DNA of 15,181 nucleotides from Oscillospiraceae bacterium (GTDB lineage: Bacteria; Bacillota; Clostridia; Oscillospirales; Oscillospiraceae), in the NCBI GenBank assembly GCA_902765975.1, contig CACXBO010000219.1, positions 1 through 15,181 of the forward strand, given 5' to 3'. The notes beneath the pieces are model-generated. The model was not told where the DNA came from. It was given only the letters and a program-made list of their open reading frames with translations, and did not search any database. A program made the position numbers and the translations under genes. Positions 8,136-15,181 of the stretch are shown here, one piece after another. Position 1 is the first letter of the stretch; each line of letters begins with the position of its first letter.

Positions 8136-8154
8136 ATAAAGGAGAGAGAAAACA

Positions 8155-9168
8155 ATGATAGTTATACTCAAAAAGGATCACGATAAGGGTCAGCTTGACA
8201 AGCTCAAGACATGGCTTAAATCAAAGGGCGTGGATATACACGAGTCCACCGGTATTCACCAGACGATTCTCGGTCTCATCGGCGATACCACTTCAATAGA
8301 TATAAACCTATTGAACGCCCTCGATATAGTCGAGGATGTAAAGCGCGTTCAGGAGCCGTATAAAAAGTGCAACCGCAAGTTTCACCCCGAGGACACTGTC
8401 ATCAAGGTCGGCGATACCCAGATCGGCGGCGGTAATCTCACTATGATGGCGGGTCCCTGCGCCGTCGAGTCAGAGGAGCAGATAGTTTCAATAGCCAGGC
8501 TCGTAAAGGCCTCCGGCGCAACAATGCTCCGCGGCGGAGCCTTCAAGCCCCGCACAAGTCCCTATTCCTTCCAAGGACTGCGCGAGGAGGGCATCAAGCT
8601 TCTTGAGATAGCAAAGGCTGAAACCGGGCTTCCCATAGTCACTGAGATAATGGACGCAAGTCAGCTCGACTGCTTTGAAAACGTGGATGTTATTCAAGTT
8701 GGCGCAAGGAATATGCAGAATTTCGAGCTGCTCAAGGTCCTCGGAAAAACGGACAAGCCGATTCTGCTTAAGCGCGGGCTTGCAAACAACTATCAGGAGT
8801 TTCTGATGAGCGCGGAGTATATAATGGCCGGCGGCAACGAGAAGGTTATACTCTGCGAGCGGGGCATCCGCACCTTTGAGACCTACACCCGCAACACTCT
8901 CGATATATCCCTCGTTCCAAGCATGAAAACTCTGAGTCATCTTCCCGTTATCATTGACCCGAGCCACGCGGCCGGAAAATACGCTCTCGTCCCCTCCCTC
9001 TCCTACGCCGCTGTCGCAGCCGGCGCAGACGGACTTATCATCGAAGTGCACTGCGATCCTGAGCACGCGATGTCCGACGGACCGCAGAGCCTGAAGCCGG
9101 AGCTTTTCGATGAGGTCGCCGCTAAATGCCGCTCCATCCACTCCGCTGTAAACGGAGGCACAGTATGA
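8155..9168 (+). CDS. aroF: 3-deoxy-7-phosphoheptulonate (DAHP) synthase, type I-beta with N-terminal regulatory domain
   Basis: Catalyses the first committed step of the shikimate pathway, condensing phosphoenolpyruvate with erythrose 4-phosphate. The 337 residues show a ferredoxin-like N-terminal domain (about 1-70, starting MIVILKKDHD) and a TIM-barrel catalytic domain from about 85, an arrangement like the Thermotoga maritima enzyme. Expected metal ligands are C102 in AGPCAVES, H271 in DPSHAAGK, E297 in IIEVH and D308 in MSDGPQ; GARNMQNF (183-190) and LLKRGLA (204-210) are further family motifs. In relatives the N-terminal domain mediates feedback inhibition by Tyr or Phe, so allosteric control on top of attenuation is likely but inferred. 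GGAG at 8141-8144 lies 10 nt before the start. The stop codon overlaps the next start. Confidence 0.96.
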   Translation: MIVILKKDHDKGQLDKLKTWLKSKGVDIHESTGIHQTILGLIGDTTSIDINLLNALDIVEDVKRVQEPYKKCNRKFHPEDTVIKVGDTQIGGGNLTMMAGPCAVESEEQIVSIARLVKASGATMLRGGAFKPRTSPYSFQGLREEGIKLLEIAKAETGLPIVTEIMDASQLDCFENVDVIQVGARNMQNFELLKVLGKTDKPILLKRGLANNYQEFLMSAEYIMAGGNEKVILCERGIRTFETYTRNTLDISLVPSMKTLSHLPVIIDPSHAAGKYALVPSLSYAAVAAGADGLIIEVHCDPEHAMSDGPQSLKPELFDEVAAKCRSIHSAVNGGTV

Positions 9169-9998
9169 CTGTCGGAGTTGTCGGTCTCGGGATTATAGGC
9201 GGCTCATTTGCGAGAAGCGTAAAGGCGAAGACAGAGCACGTCGTTCTCGGTTGGAACAGAAGTCGCTCGACTCTCGATTACGCGGCTGACGTCGGCGCTA
9301 TCGACGCCGAGCTCACGGATGAAAACGCTGCGCAGTGCGATCTTATCATAATCGCTCTGCCGCCGAAGGCCCTTATAGACTGGGTTGAGGACCACGCCCG
9401 CTTTCTCCGCAAAGGCTGCGTTGTTGTCGACGCCTGCGGAGTTAAGCGCTCGGTCGCCGGCGCTCTCCGTCCTCTGAGCAAAGAATACGGCTTCGTCTAC
9501 GTCGGAGGTCATCCGATGGCGGGCAAGGAGGTCTCCGGCTTTTCCGTATCTACGGACACTCTGTTCAGCGGTGCGAGCATGATACTGACGCCCTTTGAGG
9601 ATACCGATCCCATAATTATCGAGGCGCTGCGGGGCTTCTTTATCTCTATCGGCTTCGGTCGCGTAACTGTTACAGACCCGGATGAGCACGACAGAATGAT
9701 TGCATACACGAGCCAGCTTTGCCATATTGCCTCCAGCGCGTTTATCAAAAGCCCAACCGCTCAGCGTCATTCCGGCTTCACTGCGGGCTCCTTCCGCGAC
9801 CTGACCAGGGTCGCAAAGCTCGACGCTGACCTCTGGACCGAGCTTTTCTTTCTTAATTCAGACTACCTTGCCGAAGAGCTTGACGCATATATAGAGCATC
9901 TGAGCGAATACCTCGCCGCTCTGAGATCGGAGAATGCGGACGAAATGCGCCGTCTTCTCCGGGAGGGCAGCGAGCTTAAGGAAAAATCAAGAAAATAA
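9165..9998 (+). CDS. tyrA: Prephenate dehydrogenase
   Basis: Oxidatively decarboxylates prephenate to 4-hydroxyphenylpyruvate, the tyrosine precursor, using NAD(P)+. The start chosen is ATG 9165, which overlaps the aroF stop as ATGA and has GGAGG (9154-9158) 6 nt upstream. The in-frame ATG at 9126 would add 13 residues lying inside aroF, ahead of the nucleotide-binding strand. The protein is 277 residues with a Rossmann motif VGLGIIGG at 6-13 (G7, G9, G12), the GGHPMAGKE motif at 114-122, a conserved His in YTSQLCHIASSAF (H187), and GSFRDLTRVA at 208-217. There is no C-terminal ACT domain, which many Gram-positive TyrA proteins carry, so it may lack direct tyrosine feedback. The specificity for prephenate over arogenate is not settled by the sequence. 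Confidence 0.93.
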   Translation: MTVGVVGLGIIGGSFARSVKAKTEHVVLGWNRSRSTLDYAADVGAIDAELTDENAAQCDLIIIALPPKALIDWVEDHARFLRKGCVVVDACGVKRSVAGALRPLSKEYGFVYVGGHPMAGKEVSGFSVSTDTLFSGASMILTPFEDTDPIIIEALRGFFISIGFGRVTVTDPDEHDRMIAYTSQLCHIASSAFIKSPTAQRHSGFTAGSFRDLTRVAKLDADLWTELFFLNSDYLAEELDAYIEHLSEYLAALRSENADEMRRLLREGSELKEKSRK

Positions 9999-10020
9999 CC
10001 TAAGACGGAGGGCTTTTCCA

Positions 10021-11079
10021 ATGCCCGAAATAATTAAGATAAACGTAACTCGTCCATACGAGGTCACAATAGGAAGCGGTCTTCTCGACTCCTGCGGGGA
10101 GGCGATTTCAAGCGTTCACGCTCCCTGCTCCGCCGCTATAGTTTCCGACGACAAGGTCGCCGGTCTCTATCTTGAAAGAGCCATGGATTCGGTTAAAAAA
10201 GCGGGCTTCCGGCCGTTTCCGATAGTCTTTCCGCACGGAGAGAGCTCAAAAAATCTCTCAGTAATGTCCGGCGTCCTTGAAGAGATGGCGGAAGGCGGTC
10301 TGACGCGCGCAGATATCGCCATTGCGCTCGGCGGCGGAGTCACCGGGGATATGGCCGGCTTTGCGGCCTCGGTATACCAGCGCGGCATCCCCTTCGTGCA
10401 GATACCCACCACTCTTCTCGCCGCAGTCGACTCCTCCGTGGGCGGCAAGACAGCGGTCGATCTCGCAGCCGGTAAAAATCTCGCCGGAGTATTCGCTCAG
10501 CCTCTCTCAGTTATCTGCGATACCAACGTTTTTGAAACGCTCGACCCGGAGGTTTTTGCAGACGGACTTGCCGAGAGCATCAAATACGGCGTTCTCACGG
10601 ACGCGGACCTTTTTTCACGGTTTTCAAAGCTCGACAGGACCGAGCTTCCATCCCTCGTCGCACGCTGCGTCAGGATAAAGGGCTGCTTCGTCGAGCGCGA
10701 CGAATATGACCTCGGTGACAGAAGATTTCTGAATCTCGGTCACACGATGGGTCATTCGATCGAAAAGCTTTCCGGCTACACCTTTCCGCACGGTCACGCT
10801 GTCGGAATCGGTATGGTAATGATGGCCAGGGCGGGCGAAAGGCTCGGGCTGACCGAAAGCGGAACCGCGGCTGAAATAGCGGAGGCTCTTTCGGGTAACG
10901 GTCTGCCCGTATCCGCTCCGTACTCGCCCGAGGAGCTTTACAGAGCAGCTCTCGGCGACAAGAAACGTATGGGCGGCAATATTTCCCTCGTCATTCCGGA
11001 GAGAATAGGCTCATGCTTTATTAAATCTGTTCCCGTGTCCGAGCTCTATGAGTTTGCAAGGCTCGGAAAGGAGCAATAA
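10021..11079 (+). CDS. aroB: 3-dehydroquinate synthase
   Basis: Converts DAHP to 3-dehydroquinate, the second shikimate pathway step, with NAD+ and a divalent metal. The start at ATG 10021 follows GGAGG (10007-10011) by 9 nt. An in-frame upstream ATG at 9934 lies inside tyrA and is not favoured. The 352 residues are of normal length and show GGGVTGD at 104-110 (nucleotide binding), PTTLLAAVDSSVGGKT at 129-144, and likely metal ligands E185 (LAESIKYG), H241 (NLGHTMGH) and H257 (PHGHAVGIG). It follows tyrA after 22 nt, and its final A is the first base of the aroA start codon (TAATG), indicating translational coupling. Confidence 0.96.
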   Translation: MPEIIKINVTRPYEVTIGSGLLDSCGEAISSVHAPCSAAIVSDDKVAGLYLERAMDSVKKAGFRPFPIVFPHGESSKNLSVMSGVLEEMAEGGLTRADIAIALGGGVTGDMAGFAASVYQRGIPFVQIPTTLLAAVDSSVGGKTAVDLAAGKNLAGVFAQPLSVICDTNVFETLDPEVFADGLAESIKYGVLTDADLFSRFSKLDRTELPSLVARCVRIKGCFVERDEYDLGDRRFLNLGHTMGHSIEKLSGYTFPHGHAVGIGMVMMARAGERLGLTESGTAAEIAEALSGNGLPVSAPYSPEELYRAALGDKKRMGGNISLVIPERIGSCFIKSVPVSELYEFARLGKEQ

Positions 11080-12269
11080 TGGATATTCGTATTTCTCCTT
11101 CCCGTCTGTCCGGTTCAATAGCCGCGATACCCTCGAAGTCAGACGTACACCGTCTGCTGATCTGCGCTTCTCTCGCAGATAAAGAAACGAGGATAGTTTG
11201 TCCCTCGCTCAGCAGCGATATTGAGGCCACTGCTGCCGCCCTTTCCGCTCTCGGGGCGGGAATAAGCTATTCAAACGGCGCCTTTGAGGTTGAGCCGATT
11301 AAAAAAGCGGCAGCAGCTCCCGAGATCGACTGCCGCGAGTCGGGCTCCACCTTGAGATTTCTCCTGCCTGTAGCAGCGACGATTACCGACGGCGCGCGTT
11401 TTTCAGGGCGAGGAAGACTTCCGGACAGACCGATCTCCGAGCTTATTGAGGCTCTGTCATCTCGCGGCGTGTCTTTCTCCGCCGCAAAGCTCCCCTTTGT
11501 GACTAATGGGCGGTTTTCCGGAGGCGTGGTACGCATAGCGGGAAACTTGAGTTCTCAGTATATAACCGGTCTGCTTCTCGCTCTTCCCTGTACGGAAAAC
11601 GGTGGGCGTATAGAGCTCACCGCACCACTTGAATCTTCGCCCTACGTCGATATGACCGAGAGAGCTCTCGACCGCTTCGGAGTCCGCTGCATTCGCTCCG
11701 CGGATGGCTGGACTGTTCCGCAAGGTCAGCATTACGTCTCGCCGGGCGAGATATGCGCCGAGGGCGACTGGTCGAACGCCGCCTTTTTCCTGGCCGCAGG
11801 AGTTGAGGTTACCGGGCTTGATCCTCAGTCGCCGCAGGGCGACCGCGCGATACTCGCTCAGCTTCGTGAAATAGAGCGCGGCAGCGCCGTCATTTCCCTC
11901 GCCTCGACCCCCGACTCCCTCCCTATCCTTGCGGTCACAGCCGCGCTCTCAGGCAGCGCAACCGTGTTTACAAACGCAGCTCGGCTCCGGCTGAAGGAGT
12001 CTGACAGGCTGAAGTCAGTTCGGGATATGCTCATTTCTCTCGGAGGCTCTGCAATTGAGACGGAGGACGGACTCGAAGTTATAGGCACAGGTCTCAGCGG
12101 CGGTATCGTCGACTCTCAAAACGACCACCGCATCGCTATGGCTGCCGCCGTCGCCGCTTCGTTTGCGGAAAGAGAGACCGTTATTCGCGGCGCGGAGGCG
12201 GTCAATAAATCATATCCCTCCTTCTGGGAGGATTACCGAAAGCTTGGAGGTAAGGCCGATGTCGTCTGA
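11079..12269 (+). CDS. aroA: 3-phosphoshikimate 1-carboxyvinyltransferase (EPSP synthase)
   Basis: Transfers the enolpyruvyl group of phosphoenolpyruvate to shikimate 3-phosphate. The 396 residues are slightly short for the family (usually about 420-430) but all core motifs are present: PSKSDVHR at 18-25 (K20, R25), ESGSTLRFLLP at 87-97, GRLPDRPI at 112-119, the SSQYITGLLLALP stretch at 158-170, D279 in TPDSLPI, RLKESDRLKS at 304-313, and NDHRIAMA at 348-355. The loop equivalent to the Escherichia coli NAGTAMRPL segment reads ESGSTLRFL here, with Ser in place of Thr97 and Phe in place of Pro101. That divergence bears on inhibitor binding but is not proof of resistance. The gene overlaps aroB by 1 nt and aroC by 11 nt. 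Confidence 0.95.
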   Translation: MDIRISPSRLSGSIAAIPSKSDVHRLLICASLADKETRIVCPSLSSDIEATAAALSALGAGISYSNGAFEVEPIKKAAAAPEIDCRESGSTLRFLLPVAATITDGARFSGRGRLPDRPISELIEALSSRGVSFSAAKLPFVTNGRFSGGVVRIAGNLSSQYITGLLLALPCTENGGRIELTAPLESSPYVDMTERALDRFGVRCIRSADGWTVPQGQHYVSPGEICAEGDWSNAAFFLAAGVEVTGLDPQSPQGDRAILAQLREIERGSAVISLASTPDSLPILAVTAALSGSATVFTNAARLRLKESDRLKSVRDMLISLGGSAIETEDGLEVIGTGLSGGIVDSQNDHRIAMAAAVAASFAERETVIRGAEAVNKSYPSFWEDYRKLGGKADVV

Positions 12270-13353
12270 ATTCGGAAAAGCTCTAAAAATACAGATATTC
12301 GGCGCTTCGCACGGCAAGGCCATAGGCGTCGTTGCCGACGGGCTTCCCGCCGGCGAGCGCATAGACGAAGATGAGCTGTACAGGTTTTTATGCCGCAGAA
12401 GGCCTGGCTCATCGCCGCTCACGACTGCGAGAAACGAGGCGGACAGACCTGTTTTCCTGTCCGGACTTGAAAACGGGGTCACGACAGGCTCGCCTCTTTG
12501 CGCGGTTATAGAAAACTCCGACCGGCGCTCCGGAGATTACGCCTTGTTCAAGGATAAGCCGCGTCCCTCCCACGCGGACTACACCGCCCTTCTCAGATAC
12601 GGCTCTGAGGTCGATATGCGCGGCGGCGGGCATTTTTCCGGCAGACTCACAGCTCCCCTCGCCGTTATAGGCGGAATATCGAAGCAAATCCTCGAGAAGC
12701 GCGGGATAAGCATCGGCGCGCATTTGAAAACGGTCGGCGCGGCTGAAGACGAAGATTTCCCGCTGTATCCGGATAGGTCGCTGTTCGACGCGATAGCGGC
12801 CAAGTCAATAGCCTGCATATCAGACTCCGCCGCTGAGGCTATGGCAAGAGAGATAGAAAATGCAAGGCTGGAGCTTGACTCGGTCGGAGGCGTTATAGAG
12901 TGCGCCGCTGTCGGTGTTCCTGCCGGGCTCGGCTCTCCCATGTTCGACGGAGTTGAAAACCGTCTTGCTGCCGCCGTTTTCGGCATACCCGCAGTCAAGG
13001 GCATAGAGTTTGGCTCGGGCTTTGCCGCAGCGAAAAGCAGAGGCAGCGACAACAACGACCCGTTCATAATCGACGGGGGCAGGATCATAACCGAAAAGAA
13101 CGACGCGGGAGGCATTCTCGGCGGGATAACAACCGCTATGCCGCTCGTATTCAGAGCCGCCTTCAAGCCGACTCCCTCAATAGCGAAAACGCAGAAAACC
13201 GTAGACCTCTCACGAATGGAGAATTGTGAAATCACTATCCCTGGCCGGCACGATCCCTGCATAGCGATCCGAGCAGTACCCGTTATCGAAGCAGTGACCG
13301 CAGCCGTAATACTCGACATGATGCTGGAGGAAAAAAAATATGGAACTGTCTGA
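12259..13353 (+). CDS. aroC: Chorismate synthase
   Basis: Makes chorismate from EPSP in a reaction that needs reduced FMN without net redox change. The start at ATG 12259 lies inside the end of aroA, 8 nt after GGAGG (12246-12250). The longer frame from 12163 is not supported by family length. The 364 residues are typical. Motifs are FGASHGKAIG at 14-23 (His18; most members have GESHG), RPSHADYT at 102-109 with H105, RGGGHFSGRLTAP at 121-133 (the form found in clostridia, where others have RSSARET), SRGSDNND at 260-267, and RHDPCIAIRAVPVIEA at 330-345. It overlaps pheA by 14 nt. The GASHG variant is the only oddity. Confidence 0.95.
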   Translation: MSSEFGKALKIQIFGASHGKAIGVVADGLPAGERIDEDELYRFLCRRRPGSSPLTTARNEADRPVFLSGLENGVTTGSPLCAVIENSDRRSGDYALFKDKPRPSHADYTALLRYGSEVDMRGGGHFSGRLTAPLAVIGGISKQILEKRGISIGAHLKTVGAAEDEDFPLYPDRSLFDAIAAKSIACISDSAAEAMAREIENARLELDSVGGVIECAAVGVPAGLGSPMFDGVENRLAAAVFGIPAVKGIEFGSGFAAAKSRGSDNNDPFIIDGGRIITEKNDAGGILGGITTAMPLVFRAAFKPTPSIAKTQKTVDLSRMENCEITIPGRHDPCIAIRAVPVIEAVTAAVILDMMLEEKKYGTV

Positions 13354-14479
13354 ATTAAGAAAAGAGATAGATCGGATTGACGACGCCCTGCTCGCAGCCT
13401 TTCTGGAACGTATGCAGCTCTCCCGCGAGGTCGCGGAGTACAAAAGCCTGAACGCGCTCCCGGTTTTGAACAAAGAGCGCGAGAGACAAATACTCGCTAA
13501 GGTCACGGAAGCGTCAGGGGCCCTTGCGCCCTACGCTCACAGGCTGTATACTACTATTTTGGAGCTGTCCCGCTCATATCAGGAATCGCTCAGTCTCTCT
13601 CCCACTCGTGTTAAGGAGCAGATAAAAGCGTCGCTAGCCTCTCCGGACGAGCTGTTTCCGCTCTCCGGCACGGTGGCCGTACAGGGCGTCGAGGGCGCAT
13701 ACTCTCAGATGGCAGCGGATCAAATCTTCCCTCGAGGCTCGCTCGTCTTCTTCAAGACCTTTGAGGCGGTTTTCGACGCGGTCGAGTCCGGCTTGTGCAG
13801 CTATGGCGTACTACCTATAGAGAACAGCTCGAACGGTTCGGTCCGTGCCGTTTACGATCTCATTCGCCGCAAGAACGTGTCAATCGTGCGCTCAAAGCGT
13901 CTTTGCATCCGGCATTCTCTTCTCGCAAAGCCGGGGACAAAGCTCTCGGAAATACGGGAGATACACTCCCACGAGCAGGCTATCGGTCAGTGCAGCCGTT
14001 TTTTGAAGTCCCTTGGAGACAAGGTTAAGATAATACATGATGAAAATACTGCTATGGCGTCCGCTTTCGTCTCTGCTTCGGATAGAAACGACGTTGCGGC
14101 AATCTCCTCTTCTGAGTGCGCAAAGCTCTACGGGCTTGAGCCAATTCCGGTGGAAATACAGAACAGCGACAATAACTACACGCGCTTCATCGTGATATCC
14201 CGCGAGCCTAAGGTCTATCCCGGCGCTAACAGGATAAGCGTTATTCTTGCGCTCGACCACAGGCCGGGAGCTCTCTACGAGGTGCTTTCAAAGCTTGCAG
14301 CTCTTGAACTGAATCTATTGAAATTGGAAAGCTGTCCCATCGTCGGCCACGACTTTGAATTTCTTTTCTTCCTTGAAATAGAGGGAAGCGTAAGAGACAG
14401 TAAAGTTGCGAATATGCTCTCCGAGCTTGAGCGCTCTTCTCAGCAATTCAGTTATCTGGGAAACTATCAGGAGAGCTGA
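13340..14479 (+). CDS. pheA: Bifunctional chorismate mutase / prephenate dehydratase (P-protein)
   Basis: Turns chorismate into prephenate and then phenylpyruvate, the phenylalanine precursor. The 379 residues divide into an AroQ-type chorismate mutase helix bundle (about 1-85; R7, R24, K35, E48 and probably Q81 match E. coli active-site residues, while N44 replaces an Asp), a prephenate dehydratase domain (about 110-290; GVEGAYSQMA at 116-125, LPIENSSNGSV at 158-168, and the catalytic TRF at 281-283), and a C-terminal ACT domain (about 298-375; GALYEVL at 310-316). In the ACT domain the usual ESRP motif reads ESCP at 330-333, which could alter phenylalanine feedback. GGAGG (13326-13330) lies 9 nt before the start; the first 14 nt overlap aroC. 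The product also feeds TyrA, since prephenate is shared. Confidence 0.95.
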   Translation: MELSELRKEIDRIDDALLAAFLERMQLSREVAEYKSLNALPVLNKERERQILAKVTEASGALAPYAHRLYTTILELSRSYQESLSLSPTRVKEQIKASLASPDELFPLSGTVAVQGVEGAYSQMAADQIFPRGSLVFFKTFEAVFDAVESGLCSYGVLPIENSSNGSVRAVYDLIRRKNVSIVRSKRLCIRHSLLAKPGTKLSEIREIHSHEQAIGQCSRFLKSLGDKVKIIHDENTAMASAFVSASDRNDVAAISSSECAKLYGLEPIPVEIQNSDNNYTRFIVISREPKVYPGANRISVILALDHRPGALYEVLSKLAALELNLLKLESCPIVGHDFEFLFFLEIEGSVRDSKVANMLSELERSSQQFSYLGNYQES

Positions 14480-14506
14480 ACATAAAACCCCGAGGAGGAT
14501 TGGGAT

Positions 14507-15181
14507 ATGAGATACGGACTTGTTGGACGAAAGCTGCAGCACAGCTTTTCGCCCGAGATACACAGAGCTTTCGGCTGTCCGGAGGATTACGGTCTTTTCG
14601 AGCTTGAACCGGATGAGCTTGAGGGCTTTATGAAGAGGCGGGAGTTTCTCGGAATAAACGTCACCGTACCTTATAAGCGCGACGTTATGCAATTTGTCGA
14701 CGTGATCAGTCCCGAGGCCGGCGAAATAGGCTCCGTAAATACCGTTGTCAACAGGAACGGGAGTCTTTTCGCTTACAACACCGATTACTACGGCTTCACT
14801 TTTCTGCTTGATCGCTCGGGTATCACTCTCTCGGGTAAAAAAGTTCTCGTTCTCGGCTCAGGCGGCGCTTCTCTCACCGTGCGTGCCGCTGCAAAAAGCC
14901 TCGGCGCAAGCGAGATAGTCACGATATCCCGCTCCGGTCCCGATAACTATGAAAACCTTTCAAGGCATTACGACGCTGAAGTTATCGTGAATACAACGCC
15001 GGTAGGCACCTTCCCCGCCTGCCCCGCAGCGTCTCTTTCCCTATCCCCCTTCAAAAAGCTCTGCGGAGTTGTAGACCTTATCTACACCGCAGCGCGCACG
15101 GCTCTGCTTATGCAGGCGGAAAAGCTCGGCATACCGCACACCGGCGGGCTTATCATGCTCTCCGCCCAGGCTAAAAGAGCA
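14507..15181 (+). CDS. aroE: Shikimate dehydrogenase (C-terminus beyond window)
   Basis: Reduces 3-dehydroshikimate to shikimate with NADPH. The frame is open from ATG 14507 to the right edge (225 residues visible); AGGAGG (14493-14498) lies 8 nt upstream, and the gap from pheA is 27 nt. Shikimate-binding motifs are present: HSFSP at 12-16, NVTVPYK at 51-57 with K57, SVNT at 76-79, and NTDYYG at 91-96 with D93. The nucleotide-binding loop is GSGGAS at 117-122, followed by NTTPVGTFP at 162-170. The late motif GGLIMLSAQA at 213-222 is reached, so the catalytic unit is nearly complete. In some clostridia this protein is fused to shikimate kinase; whether that holds here cannot be seen. Confidence 0.93.
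   Translation, partial: MRYGLVGRKLQHSFSPEIHRAFGCPEDYGLFELEPDELEGFMKRREFLGINVTVPYKRDVMQFVDVISPEAGEIGSVNTVVNRNGSLFAYNTDYYGFTFLLDRSGITLSGKKVLVLGSGGASLTVRAAAKSLGASEIVTISRSGPDNYENLSRHYDAEVIVNTTPVGTFPACPAASLSLSPFKKLCGVVDLIYTAARTALLMQAEKLGIPHTGGLIMLSAQAKRA

Noticed and set aside
7904..8154. T-box riboswitch upstream of aroF
   Set aside because: The conserved T-box sequence (AGGGUGGNACCGCG type) and a long stem I region are absent. The short leader frame with Tyr/Phe codons explains the terminator better.
8488..9141. 217-residue minus-strand open frame inside aroF
   Set aside because: It is antisense to DAHP synthase, whose metal ligands and motifs are all in place.
9126..9164. Longer tyrA start at 9126
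   Set aside because: The added residues fall inside aroF and before the Rossmann strand. ATG 9165 has the well-spaced GGAGG and the ATGA overlap.
9934..10020. Longer aroB start at 9934
   Set aside because: It lies within tyrA and adds a basic extension not typical of AroB, while ATG 10021 has GGAGG 9 nt upstream.
12163..12258. Longer aroC start at 12163
   Set aside because: It would overlap aroA by more than 100 nt and add 32 residues before the conserved N-terminus. ATG 12259 has a good ribosome binding site.
12579..13319. 246-residue minus-strand open frame inside aroC
   Set aside because: It is antisense to a well-supported chorismate synthase, with a Ser/Ala/Pro-rich composition and no family resemblance.

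Overview
The window looks like a piece of a chromosome from a Gram-positive, probably gut-associated member of the Clostridia (Oscillospirales-like). This is inferred from strong GGAGG-type ribosome binding sites before every gene, a very large secreted protein built from Cna_B and streptococcal-pilin-type isopeptide domains, the order of the aromatic biosynthesis genes, and clostridial motif variants in several Aro enzymes. No rRNA, tRNA, CRISPR array, insertion sequence or phage gene was seen. The species cannot be named from this sequence.

Left part (1-6587, minus strand): one uninterrupted reading frame covers the whole 6.6 kb and runs off the left edge. At least 2195 residues are visible. 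It encodes a secreted, multi-domain surface protein with a signal peptide, acidic Glu/Pro-rich stretches, a long unassigned adhesin-like region, and a C-terminal stalk of domains with complete Lys/Glu/Asn isopeptide triads. Several long plus-strand open frames here are antisense shadows.

Middle (6588-6832): a 245-bp divergent intergenic region holds a promoter for the surface protein, an extended -10 promoter for ilvE, and a perfect 18-bp palindrome between them that is a candidate operator. ilvE (6833-7903), a class IV PLP aminotransferase, follows.

Control region (7904-8154): between ilvE and the aromatic operon lies an apparently complete ribosome-mediated attenuator. A 29-residue leader peptide has 10 of its residues 10-25 as Tyr or Phe. 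It is followed by a strong intrinsic terminator, and two alternative helices compete with each other and with the terminator. The layout is the classical four-segment arrangement (1:2 protector, 2:3 antiterminator, 3:4 terminator), with the leader stop codon inside segment 2.

Right part (8155-15181): a tightly packed operon, aroF-tyrA-aroB-aroA-aroC-pheA-aroE, runs to the right edge, with aroE cut off. Four of its six junctions are overlapping genes. It supplies DAHP synthase, dehydroquinate synthase, shikimate dehydrogenase, EPSP synthase and chorismate synthase, plus both branch enzymes from prephenate to phenylpyruvate and 4-hydroxyphenylpyruvate. Dehydroquinate dehydratase and shikimate kinase are not in the window and may lie downstream. 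Control seems layered: attenuation by Phe/Tyr supply, plus likely allosteric control through the N-terminal domain of AroF and the ACT domain of PheA. The Phe/Tyr leader matches the operon content, which has both terminal branches and no Trp genes.
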